From Pseudomonas bohemica (GTDB taxonomy: Bacteria > Pseudomonadota > Gammaproteobacteria > Pseudomonadales > Pseudomonadaceae): a stretch of DNA of 64,000 bases. Positions 1 to 7,650 of the stretch are shown piece after piece. The stretch covers positions 237,995-301,994 of the forward strand of contig NZ_NKHL01000119.1 in assembly GCF_002934685.1 (NCBI RefSeq), written 5' to 3'. The translations under genes and the position numbers were made by a program. Each line of letters starts with the position of its first letter. Position 1 is the first letter of the stretch. The notes below the pieces were generated by a model, which was given only the letters and a program-made list of their open reading frames with translations, was not told where the DNA came from and did no database searches.

Positions 1-112
1 CAGCCACAGGCTCTGCCTTCTCGGCCTGCTTGCGTTGCAGCTTTTCCTCTTTCTTCTGCTCCTTGGCCAGATCGCGTTGACGTTTGGCGAAAGAATAGTT
101 GGGTTTGGCCAT
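1..112 (-). CDS. small charged conserved protein, N-terminal part (runs off window)
   Basis: Reading leftward from the ATG at 112 gives an open frame of 37 residues that runs off the window edge. It begins MAKPNYSFAKRQRD and continues as a run of Lys, Glu, Gln and Arg, with no signal peptide or membrane segment. The composition suggests a short, helical, highly charged protein. Small proteins starting this way are, as far as I recall, widespread in Pseudomonas and have no assigned function. No function can be given, and the C-terminus is not visible. Confidence 0.6.
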   Translation of the reverse strand, partial: MAKPNYSFAKRQRDLAKEQKKEEKLQRKQAEKAEPVA

Positions 113-541
113 GGGCAATCCTCGAAGCGGGCAATAAGTCCGTTCATTCTGCCTGAGAACGACGCTCAGCCGGACCTGTATTTTTCGCTGACCGTTACGT
201 TTCAGTAACACCACTGTGGATTCTGCCGATCACACCCCGGGAACGGAGGGGCGGTATTGGCTGTAATCCTGACGGGCACTGTCGTAATCACCGCTGGCGC
301 CGCAGGCGTAGGCGGCAAGCAAACTGCGGAAGAGGCTATTGAGCTGCATGAGGATCGACCTGATTGATGAGTGACATGCCCATCTTAGGAAGACGCTGTA
401 TCGTGTGCAGCTTGATTGTCTTGATGGGCCTGATAGCGGCCACCCAGACATGTTTCACAATATGTAGTTGTTAAATTGTTTAGAGTTAGGGCACTCTTTG
501 TATACAAAAACACAAGAGCAACCCCATCCCGGAGACTCACC
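113..541. other. intergenic stretch before azurin
   Basis: This 429-base stretch separates two divergent genes. It holds one doubtful small ORF (230-349, minus strand). The last 70 bases before azurin are AT-rich (for example TTGTTAAATTGTTTAGAG near 467-485), as expected of a promoter region. No clear terminator, REP element or dyad operator was seen. Confidence 0.5.
230..349 (-). CDS. possible 39-residue protein
   Basis: The frame starts at ATG 349 (MQLNSLFRSLL) and ends at 230. The peptide has a short hydrophobic N-terminal helix followed by a Tyr/Asp/Ser-rich tail (SGDYDSARQDYSQY) that looks protein-like. A weak AGG lies about nine bases before the start. There is no recognisable domain. 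It could be a small hypothetical protein or a chance ORF, and I lean only weakly towards real. Confidence 0.3.
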   Translation of the reverse strand: MQLNSLFRSLLAAYACGASGDYDSARQDYSQYRPSVPGV

Positions 542-988
542 ATGATTCGCAAGCTTGTTGCTGTATCCCTGCTGACCCTGGCCAGCGGCCATTTGCTCGC
601 TGCCGAGTGTAAGGTGGAGGTCGACTCCACCGACCAGATGTCCTTCACTACCAAGGCCATCGAAATCGACAAGAGCTGCAAGGAATTCACCGTCAATCTG
701 AAGCACTCCGGCAGCCTGCCGAAGAACGTCATGGGCCATAACCTCGTCATCAGCAAAGAAGCCGACATGCAGCCGATCGCCACCGACGGTCTGAGCGCCG
801 GGATCGACAAGGATTATCTGAAAGAGGGTGATGCGCGCGTCATCGCTCACACCAAGATCATTGGTGCAGGCGAGACCGATTCGCTGACGATCGACGTGTC
901 GAAACTCGATCCAGCGGAAAAATACGGCTTCTTCTGCTCGTTCCCAGGCCACATCAGCATGATGAAAGGCACTGTTACTCTGAAGTGA
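542..988 (+). CDS. azu: azurin precursor (blue copper protein)
   Basis: Azurin is a periplasmic type I copper protein that carries single electrons, in pseudomonads often around denitrification and redox-stress responses. The precursor is 148 residues: a 20-residue signal peptide ending LLAA, then a 128-residue mature protein starting AECKVEV, which matches the family's usual length. The copper ligands are visible: His46 in NVMGHN, and Cys112, His117 and Met121 in the FFCSFPGHISMMKG segment. The position that is Trp48 in P. aeruginosa azurin is Leu here. The ATG at 542 follows a GGAG motif, and the upstream in-frame extension has no signal-like features. The gene stands alone. No convincing ANR box was found upstream. 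Confidence 0.97.
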   Translation: MIRKLVAVSLLTLASGHLLAAECKVEVDSTDQMSFTTKAIEIDKSCKEFTVNLKHSGSLPKNVMGHNLVISKEADMQPIATDGLSAGIDKDYLKEGDARVIAHTKIIGAGETDSLTIDVSKLDPAEKYGFFCSFPGHISMMKGTVTLK

Positions 989-1014
989 TGCAGGCCTTGT
1001 GATGATCAATCGCC

Positions 1015-1102
1015 TGTAGGAGCGCACGGGCCCGCGATGCGATTTTCTGCACCCGATTCGTTGCCTGACACAACGCTATCGCGGCCAAGCGCGCTCCTAC
1101 AG
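1015..1102. repeat. REP pair (inverted)
   Basis: TGTAGGAGCGCACGGGCCCGCGA at the left and GGCCAAGCGCGCTCCTACA at the right form imperfect inverted arms separated by about 45 bases. It lies between the convergent azurin and DUF1338 genes and could also act as a transcription end. Confidence 0.7.
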
Positions 1103-1123
1103 CAATTGCGGCAGTACGGGTCT

Positions 1124-2140
1124 TTACGATGCAGTCATCTTGAAGATCCCCTGCGCATTGCTGCTGTCGAAATTCAGGTCGATCCTGCCGTTCTCGGGAT
1201 CGATCTTGCGCTGAATGAATTCGACGAATGACCCCGGCACCTGATGCGCCTTGAGCACCCCCTCGGTATCGAGCAGATAGCGGCTCACGCTGCAGGCCTT
1301 GTACGCCGTCTGCATCACGCGACCCGACCCTGACACCTCGATGCTGTCCTTCATCGGCCGCTCGCGACGAAGCTGCTCTTCAACCGTCGCTTCCAGATTT
1401 TCCACCCGATCAGTCAGGTGGTTGAAGCTGTTGCCCTCGGTGGAAATCCACGCCATTTCCGCGCTCTCACCGAGCAATTGGAGGTAGTCGGCTTCCTGCA
1501 CGACGCCATGCTGGCGCCCGAACGCGCGATACAGGCTCGGCAACAGACGTTTAGCTTCTTCAAGGCTGCAATGACGGGTCGCTTGCAGTCGCTTGAGCGT
1601 GCTCAGGTCTTCGCTGCTCAGCGGATCGCGACTGGAGCTGACCACGCGGCTCACGGCATCCTGGAACGCCTGGCTCAGACGGCCCGGATGCAGTTCGGAG
1701 ACGAAAAACTGCGCGAGATCCTCGGGCAGATCCATTTGCCGATAGCCCCAGCCGGTCATATTCAGTTTGGTCAGCGGATAGGTGCGCACGTCCGTGAAAC
1801 CCAACGGCTCCAGCAAGCGCGAGAAGGCTTGACGACCCCGCGGCAGCTCGCCGTTGTGCGGCCAATCCACGGTGCGGATGGCGCCGTGATCAAACACCAC
1901 CTTGCGACCGCTTTCGAACTGCTCATCGACATACCGCAGGCCATCCGGCACCGCTTCCACCAGTTTGTGGAACAGACACAGGTTCAGCGCTTCGGCCAGC
2001 CACACACGATGAATCCCATCGTCGGACCAGGAGAAATTCTGCAGCGTGTGCGGAACTTCGACACGGCGTTCGAGCCAGTCTGCGGCAGGCTGGCCGACGG
2101 TTGAAGCAACGAGCGAGAAGAGGCCTGGGAAAGCGGTCAT
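1124..2140 (-). CDS. DUF1338 protein (2-oxoadipate dioxygenase/decarboxylase-like)
   Basis: The 338-residue soluble protein shows DUF1338 hallmarks: FDHGAIRT with the metal ligand His85 and the nearby Arg89, a GYRQMDLPEDLAQFFVSEL segment, and FNHLTDRV with His241 as the likely second ligand. The characterised member, P. putida HglS, is an Fe(II) enzyme of about 464 residues that turns 2-oxoadipate into D-2-hydroxyglutarate in lysine catabolism. This protein is markedly shorter, so the same activity is inferred, not shown. Context gives some support, because amaB and amaA, which feed the 2-aminoadipate branch, lie 4-6 kb away. It is monocistronic, between azurin and nadE. The family call is fairly safe; the substrate is not. 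Confidence 0.75.
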   Translation of the reverse strand: MTAFPGLFSLVASTVGQPAADWLERRVEVPHTLQNFSWSDDGIHRVWLAEALNLCLFHKLVEAVPDGLRYVDEQFESGRKVVFDHGAIRTVDWPHNGELPRGRQAFSRLLEPLGFTDVRTYPLTKLNMTGWGYRQMDLPEDLAQFFVSELHPGRLSQAFQDAVSRVVSSSRDPLSSEDLSTLKRLQATRHCSLEEAKRLLPSLYRAFGRQHGVVQEADYLQLLGESAEMAWISTEGNSFNHLTDRVENLEATVEEQLRRERPMKDSIEVSGSGRVMQTAYKACSVSRYLLDTEGVLKAHQVPGSFVEFIQRKIDPENGRIDLNFDSSNAQGIFKMTAS

Positions 2141-2260
2141 GGATAGCCCTCTGAGCGGGAAAGTCAGGACGCTATGTAAGCCCCGATGGCAGGCGCCATC
2201 AAGCGAAAAAAAACGAAGGGTTCATTCCGTTTTCGATTGAACGACGCAAAAGCAGGCCTT

Positions 2261-2347
2261 GTAGGCGCGCGCTTGCCTGTGATGTCAGTGTGTCAGCTTG
2301 AGATGATGTGTCTGACAGATTGCCATCGCGGGCAAGCGCGCTCCTGC
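2261..2347. repeat. REP pair (inverted)
   Basis: GTAGGCGCGCGCTTGCCTGTGA and CATCGCGGGCAAGCGCGCTCCTG are inverted arms about 40 bases apart, placed just downstream of nadE and upstream of the DUF1338 gene. Confidence 0.75.
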
Positions 2348-2358
2348 TCGAGTCGTTT

Positions 2359-3186
2359 TCAAGGGGCGTAGGGAAGATCGCGCTTGTGCTGAGTCTTGCG
2401 GTAAGTATTGACGATGATGTCGAACGCTTCCTGACGCAGCGGTTGGCCGTGGAGGAAGGCGTCGATCTCGGCGTACGTCACGCCGTGGGACGCTTCATCC
2501 GGTTTACCCGGTACCAGGTCTTCGAGGTCAGCAGTCGGAATTTTCTCGACCAGGTTCTCCGGCGCACCGAGACTGCGTGCGATGGCTCGCACCTGATTTT
2601 TCACCAGACCACTCAACGGCGCGAGGTCGCAGGCGCCGTCGCCGAACTTGGTAAAGAAGCCCATCACCGCTTCCGCTGCGTGGTCGGTGCCGATCACCAG
2701 ACCGCCGCGTACACCGGCGATGGTGTACTGCGCGACCATGCGTGTGCGCGCCTTGACGTTGCCTTTGACGAAGTCGACGGCCGCATCGGACTGACCTTCG
2801 AACGCCTTGACCTGCTCGACCAGCGCTTTGACCGATGGCGCGATGTCCACGGTGTGACGCTCGTCCGGATTGATGAAATCCATCGAGGCCGTGGCTTCGT
2901 GTTCGTCGTGCTGGATGTGATACGGCAGGCGTACGGCGATGAACTGGTAGGCGTTGTCACCGGTGCTTTCGCGCAGTTCTCTCACGGCGCGTTGCGCCAG
3001 CAGGCCCGCGGTCAGCGAATCGATGCCGCCGCTGATACCCAGCACCAGTACCTTCAGGCGAGCGTTCTGCAGGCAGTCCTTGATGAACTGGATTCGACGT
3101 GCGACCTCGGTTTCAAGCTCGCCCTGATTGGCGAAGGGCGCCTGAACCTTGAGCTCTTTGGCGATCTCGAGCTGTACGGCTTGCAT
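2359..3186 (-). CDS. nadE: NH3-dependent NAD+ synthetase
   Basis: NadE makes NAD+ from nicotinic acid adenine dinucleotide, ATP and ammonia, the last step of cytosolic NAD synthesis. The 275-residue protein equals the E. coli enzyme in length. It carries the ATP-pyrophosphatase P-loop SGGIDS at residues 52-57 and has no glutaminase domain, so ammonia is the nitrogen donor. The frame extends 12 codons further, but the ATG at 3186 sits behind a clear AAGGAG at a good distance and gives the conserved N-terminus. It follows pncB with a gap of about 60 bases in the same direction. Together they form an NAD salvage unit, PncB making the mononucleotide and NadE completing the cofactor. Confidence 0.96.
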   Translation of the reverse strand: MQAVQLEIAKELKVQAPFANQGELETEVARRIQFIKDCLQNARLKVLVLGISGGIDSLTAGLLAQRAVRELRESTGDNAYQFIAVRLPYHIQHDEHEATASMDFINPDERHTVDIAPSVKALVEQVKAFEGQSDAAVDFVKGNVKARTRMVAQYTIAGVRGGLVIGTDHAAEAVMGFFTKFGDGACDLAPLSGLVKNQVRAIARSLGAPENLVEKIPTADLEDLVPGKPDEASHGVTYAEIDAFLHGQPLRQEAFDIIVNTYRKTQHKRDLPYAP

Positions 3187-3249
3187 GATTGACTCCTTTT
3201 TAAGAAGAAGAAAAATAGGCATTCAATAAAGGTGGAAACGGTGCTCGAG

Positions 3250-4449
3250 TCAGGCTGGCACCTTGAATACGTGACGCAGGTAGGACACGAATTCCGGGTC
3301 CTTGCATTGCGTCTTGCCGGGTTCGTCGGAAATCTTCGCGACAGGCTGACCGGCACAGGCGGTCATTTTAAGCACGATGCTCATGGGCTCGACGCCCGGC
3401 ACGTCGGCGGTCAAGTTGGTGCCGATCCCGAAGCTGACGTTGATCCGACCGCGCAGCGCACGAAATATTTTCAGCGCCTTGGGCAGGTTCAGCCCGTCGG
3501 AGAACACCAGCGTCTTGCTCATCGGATCGATGCCGAGCTTCTGGTAATGAGTGATGCATTTTTCGGCCCACTGCACCGGATCGCCCGAATCATGGCGCAG
3601 GCCATCGAACAGTTTGGCGAAGAACAGATCGAAATCGGTCAGGAAGGCGTCGGTGGTGATGCAGTCGGTCAGGGCAATCCCCAGCAGGCCGCGGTATTCG
3701 CGAACCCAGCAATCGAGCGCGGCGATCTGGCTGTCGATCAGTCGCGGTCCTAGTTGTTGGTGCGCCATGATCCATTCGTGAGCCATGGTGCCGAGCGGTT
3801 TGAGGTCGAGTTTGCGTGCCAGATACACGTTGCTGGTGCCGACGAACTGGCCCGGGAAATCCTTTTTCAGCACCGAAACCACGTCTTCCTGCACCGCGAA
3901 CGAGAAACGTCGGCGGGTACCGAAATCAGCGACTTTCAGTTCTGCCAGCTCATCAGGCGTGGCGGTGGCGGTCAGCCAGTCGAACTTGCGATACAGCTGA
4001 TCGCGGGCCTGGCTCAGCAGCGTGTTGGGGTTGCGATAACGATTTCGCACCTCGCTGACGATGGCCAGAATCGGCACTTCGAACAGGATCACATGTAGCC
4101 AGGGGCCCGAGAGACGGATACACAGCTCGTCGTTTTCGATGGTGGTCTGCACGTAGCGCAGGTTGAAGCGGAACAGGCCGAGGAAGCGCAGGAAATCCGG
4201 CTTCATGAAGTTGATGCGCTCCAGAAACCGGGTTTCTTCGGCGCTCAGGGACAGATCGCACAGCTGTTCGATCTGGTGGCGAATCTCCATCAGATAAGGC
4301 CGCAGGTCTTCCCCGTTGCGGCAGCGAAACTCCCACTCGACGTCGACGTTGGGGTAGTTGTGCAGCACAGCCTGCATCATGCTCAGCTTGTAGAGGTCGG
4401 TATCGAGCAGGTTCTGAACGATGCGATCTGCGAAAGCGCTCTCACTCAT
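3250..4449 (-). CDS. pncB: nicotinate phosphoribosyltransferase
   Basis: PncB joins nicotinate to PRPP, with ATP hydrolysis, to give nicotinate mononucleotide, the entry step of NAD salvage. The 399-residue protein matches the family. Recognisable segments are DTDLYKLSMMQAV near the N-terminus, the MAHEW motif whose His is phosphorylated in the catalytic cycle, and GLRHDSGDP, which contacts the phosphoribosyl group. The open frame allows a start 14 codons earlier, but ATG 4449 has GGAG about eight bases upstream. It heads a leftward pair with nadE. Confidence 0.95.
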   Translation of the reverse strand: MSESAFADRIVQNLLDTDLYKLSMMQAVLHNYPNVDVEWEFRCRNGEDLRPYLMEIRHQIEQLCDLSLSAEETRFLERINFMKPDFLRFLGLFRFNLRYVQTTIENDELCIRLSGPWLHVILFEVPILAIVSEVRNRYRNPNTLLSQARDQLYRKFDWLTATATPDELAELKVADFGTRRRFSFAVQEDVVSVLKKDFPGQFVGTSNVYLARKLDLKPLGTMAHEWIMAHQQLGPRLIDSQIAALDCWVREYRGLLGIALTDCITTDAFLTDFDLFFAKLFDGLRHDSGDPVQWAEKCITHYQKLGIDPMSKTLVFSDGLNLPKALKIFRALRGRINVSFGIGTNLTADVPGVEPMSIVLKMTACAGQPVAKISDEPGKTQCKDPEFVSYLRHVFKVPA

Positions 4450-4640
4450 TGTGTCGCTCCAGCCAGCAGGGGCCGCAAATGTGCGGCTCATGAAAATCGA
4501 GTCGGTGTCGCATACAGCCTTGTGGCGGCGGCGGATATTGGCTTCATGCCACTACGTCCGGCTTGTTATTGACGATGACGGACATAATGCCAGTCGTCGC
4601 CGGATTGGGGCAGATTTGTTTCCGCCAAGTACCGATCTCG

Positions 4641-4731
4641 TGTAGGAGCGAGCTTGTCCGCGATGGCGGTGTGTCACTTAACTTAAATATTTCTGACTCG
4701 GCCCTATCGCGGGCAAGCGCGGTATTACAGG
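4641..4731. repeat. REP pair (inverted)
   Basis: TGTAGGAGCGAGCTTGTCCGCGA and TATCGCGGGCAAGCGCGGTATTACA face each other across about 45 bases. The pair touches the 3' end of the LysR gene and lies upstream of pncB. Confidence 0.7.
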
Positions 4732-4732
4732 C

Positions 4733-5638
4733 TTAATGTGGACTCGGTTCCTCAAGCTGTTCCAACATCCATTCCACGAACACCCGAATCTTCGGCACTT
4801 CGGCCGCGTGTTCCGCGTAGGCCAGGTAATACGCATCGCGGCTCGGCAGTGCGTGGTGCCAGGGAATGATCAGCTTGCCGTCCGCCAGTTCTTCTTCCAC
4901 CAGGAATCTGGGCAGCAGCGCCACGCCGCAACCCACTTGGGCGGCGCGGATGCACATATAGAACGTCTCGAAACGCGGCCCGTGGTAGCTGTGTTCGGTC
5001 TGGTAGCCCTGACTTTCGAACCAGTCATGCCAACCCTGCGGGCGATGAGCGTTTTGCAGCAGCACCAGATCGGCAAGCTGGGTCGGATCGGTAAAGGGTT
5101 TCTCGGGAAGGCTGCCAGGAGAGCAGACCGGGACCAGTTCCTCCCCGAACAGCCTCACGCTTTCCGCGCCGGGGCGGGCGCCCTGACCGAAATAGAACGA
5201 CATGTCGCAGCGACTCTGGGCCAGGTCGTCGCTTTCCTGCTCGTTGACCAGATCCAGATGAATATGCGGGTGACGCAGACGCCAACCCTTCAGCCGTGGG
5301 ACCAGCCAGCGCGCGCCAAACGTCGAAGGCGTTGAGACGCGCAGGACTTCGGTCTCGCCGCCGTAGGAGCGCAGAAAGTGCGTCGACATCTCCATCTGCG
5401 TGAGGACTTTTCGCACCTCCGCCAGATACAGCGCGCCGGCAGGCGTCAATTGCAGGCGCCGACGCACGCGCCTGAACAGCAAGTGCTGGACCATTTCCTC
5501 AAGCTGTGCGACCTGCTTGCTGACTGCACTTTGCGTCAGGTTCAGCTCTTCGGCGGCGCGGGTAAAACTCAGGTGCCGGGTGACCGCTTCGAAACATTGC
5601 AGCGCCGTGACGGAAGGGAGATGACGTTTGTTCAGCAT
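4733..5638 (-). CDS. LysR-family regulator, divergent from amaB
   Basis: This 301-residue transcription regulator has an N-terminal winged helix-turn-helix (about residues 20-45, SFTRAAEELNLTQSAVSKQV) and a periplasmic-binding-like effector domain, resembling the GcvA subgroup. It is transcribed away from amaB across a 161-base intergenic region, the classic LysR arrangement in which the regulator controls the divergent catabolic genes and itself. By context it should respond to a lysine/pipecolate-pathway metabolite. P. putida has a LysR gene in the same position. The effector is inferred. Confidence 0.88.
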   Translation of the reverse strand: MLNKRHLPSVTALQCFEAVTRHLSFTRAAEELNLTQSAVSKQVAQLEEMVQHLLFRRVRRRLQLTPAGALYLAEVRKVLTQMEMSTHFLRSYGGETEVLRVSTPSTFGARWLVPRLKGWRLRHPHIHLDLVNEQESDDLAQSRCDMSFYFGQGARPGAESVRLFGEELVPVCSPGSLPEKPFTDPTQLADLVLLQNAHRPQGWHDWFESQGYQTEHSYHGPRFETFYMCIRAAQVGCGVALLPRFLVEEELADGKLIIPWHHALPSRDAYYLAYAEHAAEVPKIRVFVEWMLEQLEEPSPH

Positions 5639-5799
5639 ATTCAGGCGTGCTCGGCGTCAGCATGAAAAAACGGAATGATATCTCGCTTAATGGTCGTTTG
5701 TTGACCTGCTCAAGGCCGGCTATTACTAGAGGCTGACGAAACCACCGTATCCCAGCATTCCGCATTCGCGTTAACGCTTACCAGAATCCAGGAGAAATC

Positions 5800-7302
5800 A
5801 TGCCCAACGCTCTACTCAGCGACTTACTTAAAGGCCTCGGTGTCGACCCTGCTCTTTATCAGAAGGGTGACAAGCCTGTTCATACGCCGATCGATGGCAG
5901 TCAGGTCGCTTCGGTGAGCTGGGAAGGTGCCGCCGAGGTCGAGCAACGCATTACACGCGCCGAGCACGCCTTCGAAGCCTGGCGCAAAGTGCCTGCCCCG
6001 CGCCGCGGCGAGTTGGTTCGTCTGTTTGGCGAAGCCCTGCGCAAGCATAAGGCCGAGCTGGGCGAGCTGGTGTCGTGGGAAGCCGGCAAGATCACTCAGG
6101 AAGGCTTGGGCGAAGTGCAGGAAATGATCGACATCTGCGACTTCGCGGTGGGTCTGTCGCGCCAGATCTACGGCCTGACGATCGCGTCCGAGCGCCCGGG
6201 TCACCACATGCGTGAAACCTGGCATCCACTGGGCGTGGTCGGCGTGATCAGTGCGTTCAACTTCCCGGTCGCGGTCTGGTCGTGGAACACCGCGCTGGCG
6301 CTGGTCTGCGGCAACTCGGTGATCTGGAAACCGTCGGAAAAGACCCCGCTGACCGCACTGGCCTGTCAGGCGCTGTTTGATCGTGTCGCGGCTCAATTCG
6401 CCGATGCGCCGCAGTTCCTCGCTCAATGTGTCATCGGCGGTCGTGAAGCCGGCGAAACGCTGGTGGACGATGCCCGCGTCGCGCTGATCAGTGCCACCGG
6501 CAGTACCCGCATGGGCCGCGAAGTGGCGCCGAAGATCGCCGCACGTTTCGCCCGCAGCATTCTGGAACTGGGCGGCAACAACGCCATGATCCTGACCCCG
6601 AGCGCCGACCTGGACCTGGCCGTACGCGCCGTGCTGTTCAGCGCCGTAGGCACTGCCGGCCAGCGCTGCACCACGCTGCGCCGTCTGATTGCGCATTCGT
6701 CGGTCAAGGCTGAGTTCGTCGAGCGATTGAAAGCGGCCTACGCCAAAGTGCGCATCGGTCATCCGCTGGAAGGCAACCTGGTCGGCCCCCTGATCGACAG
6801 GCAAAGCTTCGAAAACATGCAGGAAGCCCTGGAACAGGCCTTGAGCGAAGGTGGCAAGGTGTTCGGCGGCAAGCGTGAGTTGGCCGACAAATTCCCCAAC
6901 GCCTATTACGTCTCGCCTGCCATCGTCGAGATGCCGGAGCAGAGCGATGTGGTGCGTAGCGAAACCTTCGCGCCGATTCTGTACGTGGTCGGCTACGACG
7001 AGTTCAGCGAAGCGGTGCGTCTGAACAATGACGTGCCGCAAGGCCTGTCCTCGTGCATCTTCACCACCGACGTGCGTGAGGCCGAGCAATTCATTTCGTC
7101 TCTGGGCAGCGACTGCGGTATCGCTAACGTCAACATTGGCCCGAGTGGTGCAGAGATCGGCGGCGCGTTCGGTGGCGAGAAGGAGACCGGCGGCGGCCGT
7201 GAGTCGGGTTCCGATTCGTGGAAAGGCTACATGCGCCGCCAGACCGCGACCGTGAACTACTCCCGCGAACTGCCGTTGGCGCAGGGCATTACGTTCGATT
7301 GA
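5800..7302 (+). CDS. amaB: L-piperidine-6-carboxylate / 2-aminoadipate semialdehyde dehydrogenase
   Basis: This NAD(P)-dependent aldehyde dehydrogenase of 500 residues is close to the ALDH7 (antiquitin-like) type. It oxidises 2-aminoadipate semialdehyde, in equilibrium with piperidine-6-carboxylate, to 2-aminoadipate in lysine/pipecolate catabolism. Visible catalytic features are FNFP at 153-156, the general base Glu256 in ILELGGN and the nucleophile Cys290 in TAGQRCTT. ATG 5800 follows AGGAG. It is followed by amaA after a 348-base REP-containing gap, matching the P. putida amaB-amaA order, and is probably controlled by the divergent LysR gene. Confidence 0.92.
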   Translation: MPNALLSDLLKGLGVDPALYQKGDKPVHTPIDGSQVASVSWEGAAEVEQRITRAEHAFEAWRKVPAPRRGELVRLFGEALRKHKAELGELVSWEAGKITQEGLGEVQEMIDICDFAVGLSRQIYGLTIASERPGHHMRETWHPLGVVGVISAFNFPVAVWSWNTALALVCGNSVIWKPSEKTPLTALACQALFDRVAAQFADAPQFLAQCVIGGREAGETLVDDARVALISATGSTRMGREVAPKIAARFARSILELGGNNAMILTPSADLDLAVRAVLFSAVGTAGQRCTTLRRLIAHSSVKAEFVERLKAAYAKVRIGHPLEGNLVGPLIDRQSFENMQEALEQALSEGGKVFGGKRELADKFPNAYYVSPAIVEMPEQSDVVRSETFAPILYVVGYDEFSEAVRLNNDVPQGLSSCIFTTDVREAEQFISSLGSDCGIANVNIGPSGAEIGGAFGGEKETGGGRESGSDSWKGYMRRQTATVNYSRELPLAQGITFD

Positions 7303-7330
7303 TGTCGTAATGTAAGCGCCGTTCCCTTAT

Positions 7331-7415
7331 GGGAGCGAGCGTGCTCGCGGGGGCGGGGTGTCGGACGAGCATGCGTGACTGATACGCCACAATCGGGGCA
7401 AGCGCGCGCCTACAG
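7331..7415. repeat. REP pair (inverted)
   Basis: GGGAGCGAGCGTGCTCGCGG on the left and GGGGCAAGCGCGCGCCTACA on the right form loosely inverted arms between amaB and amaA. Confidence 0.6.
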
Positions 7416-7450
7416 GGATGCGGTGTAGCACAGGTTTGATCGCAACCGTT

Positions 7451-7478
7451 CTGTGGGAGCGAGCTTGCTCGCGAAGGG
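7451..7478. repeat. single REP element
   Basis: CTGTGGGAGCGAGCTTGCTCGCGAA is a well-conserved single copy of the GTGGGAGC variant, itself a short hairpin (GCGAGCTTGCTCGC). Confidence 0.7.
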
Positions 7479-7650
7479 GGCAGAACAAACGCCATTGATG
7501 ATCGTGCCTGCGCTCGGCGTGGGCACGCTTTGATGGACGCTCTGCGTGCGTTTTTGTGTGACACAGGGCGTCACCGGATGCGTTCCAACGCGGAGCGTCG
7601 GAACGGTCGGCCAGCATAAGTTGAATCATTGTCTCCTCCGAGGTTTTGCG

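Larger units (their letters stand above)
7303..7650. other. amaB-amaA intergenic region with REP elements
   Basis: These 348 bases between two co-directional genes contain an inverted REP pair (7331-7415) and a single REP (7451-7478). Short ORFs on both strands here are by-products of the REP sequence. No promoter is obvious. The last bases before amaA (TCTCCTCCGAGG) may serve as its ribosome binding site. Confidence 0.5.

Noticed and set aside
398..430. TTGAT-TGTC-TTGAT near 411-424 as an ANR/FNR box for azurin
   Set aside because: The half-sites are direct repeats, not the inverted TTGAT-N4-ATCAA, and the distance to the start is large.
5824..7089. Long open frame antisense to amaB
   Set aside because: It mirrors the coding bias of a high-G+C gene and encodes a His/Arg/Gln-rich nonsense composition. 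Similar long antisense frames occur opposite livM, livG, urtB, urtA, ureC and purH.
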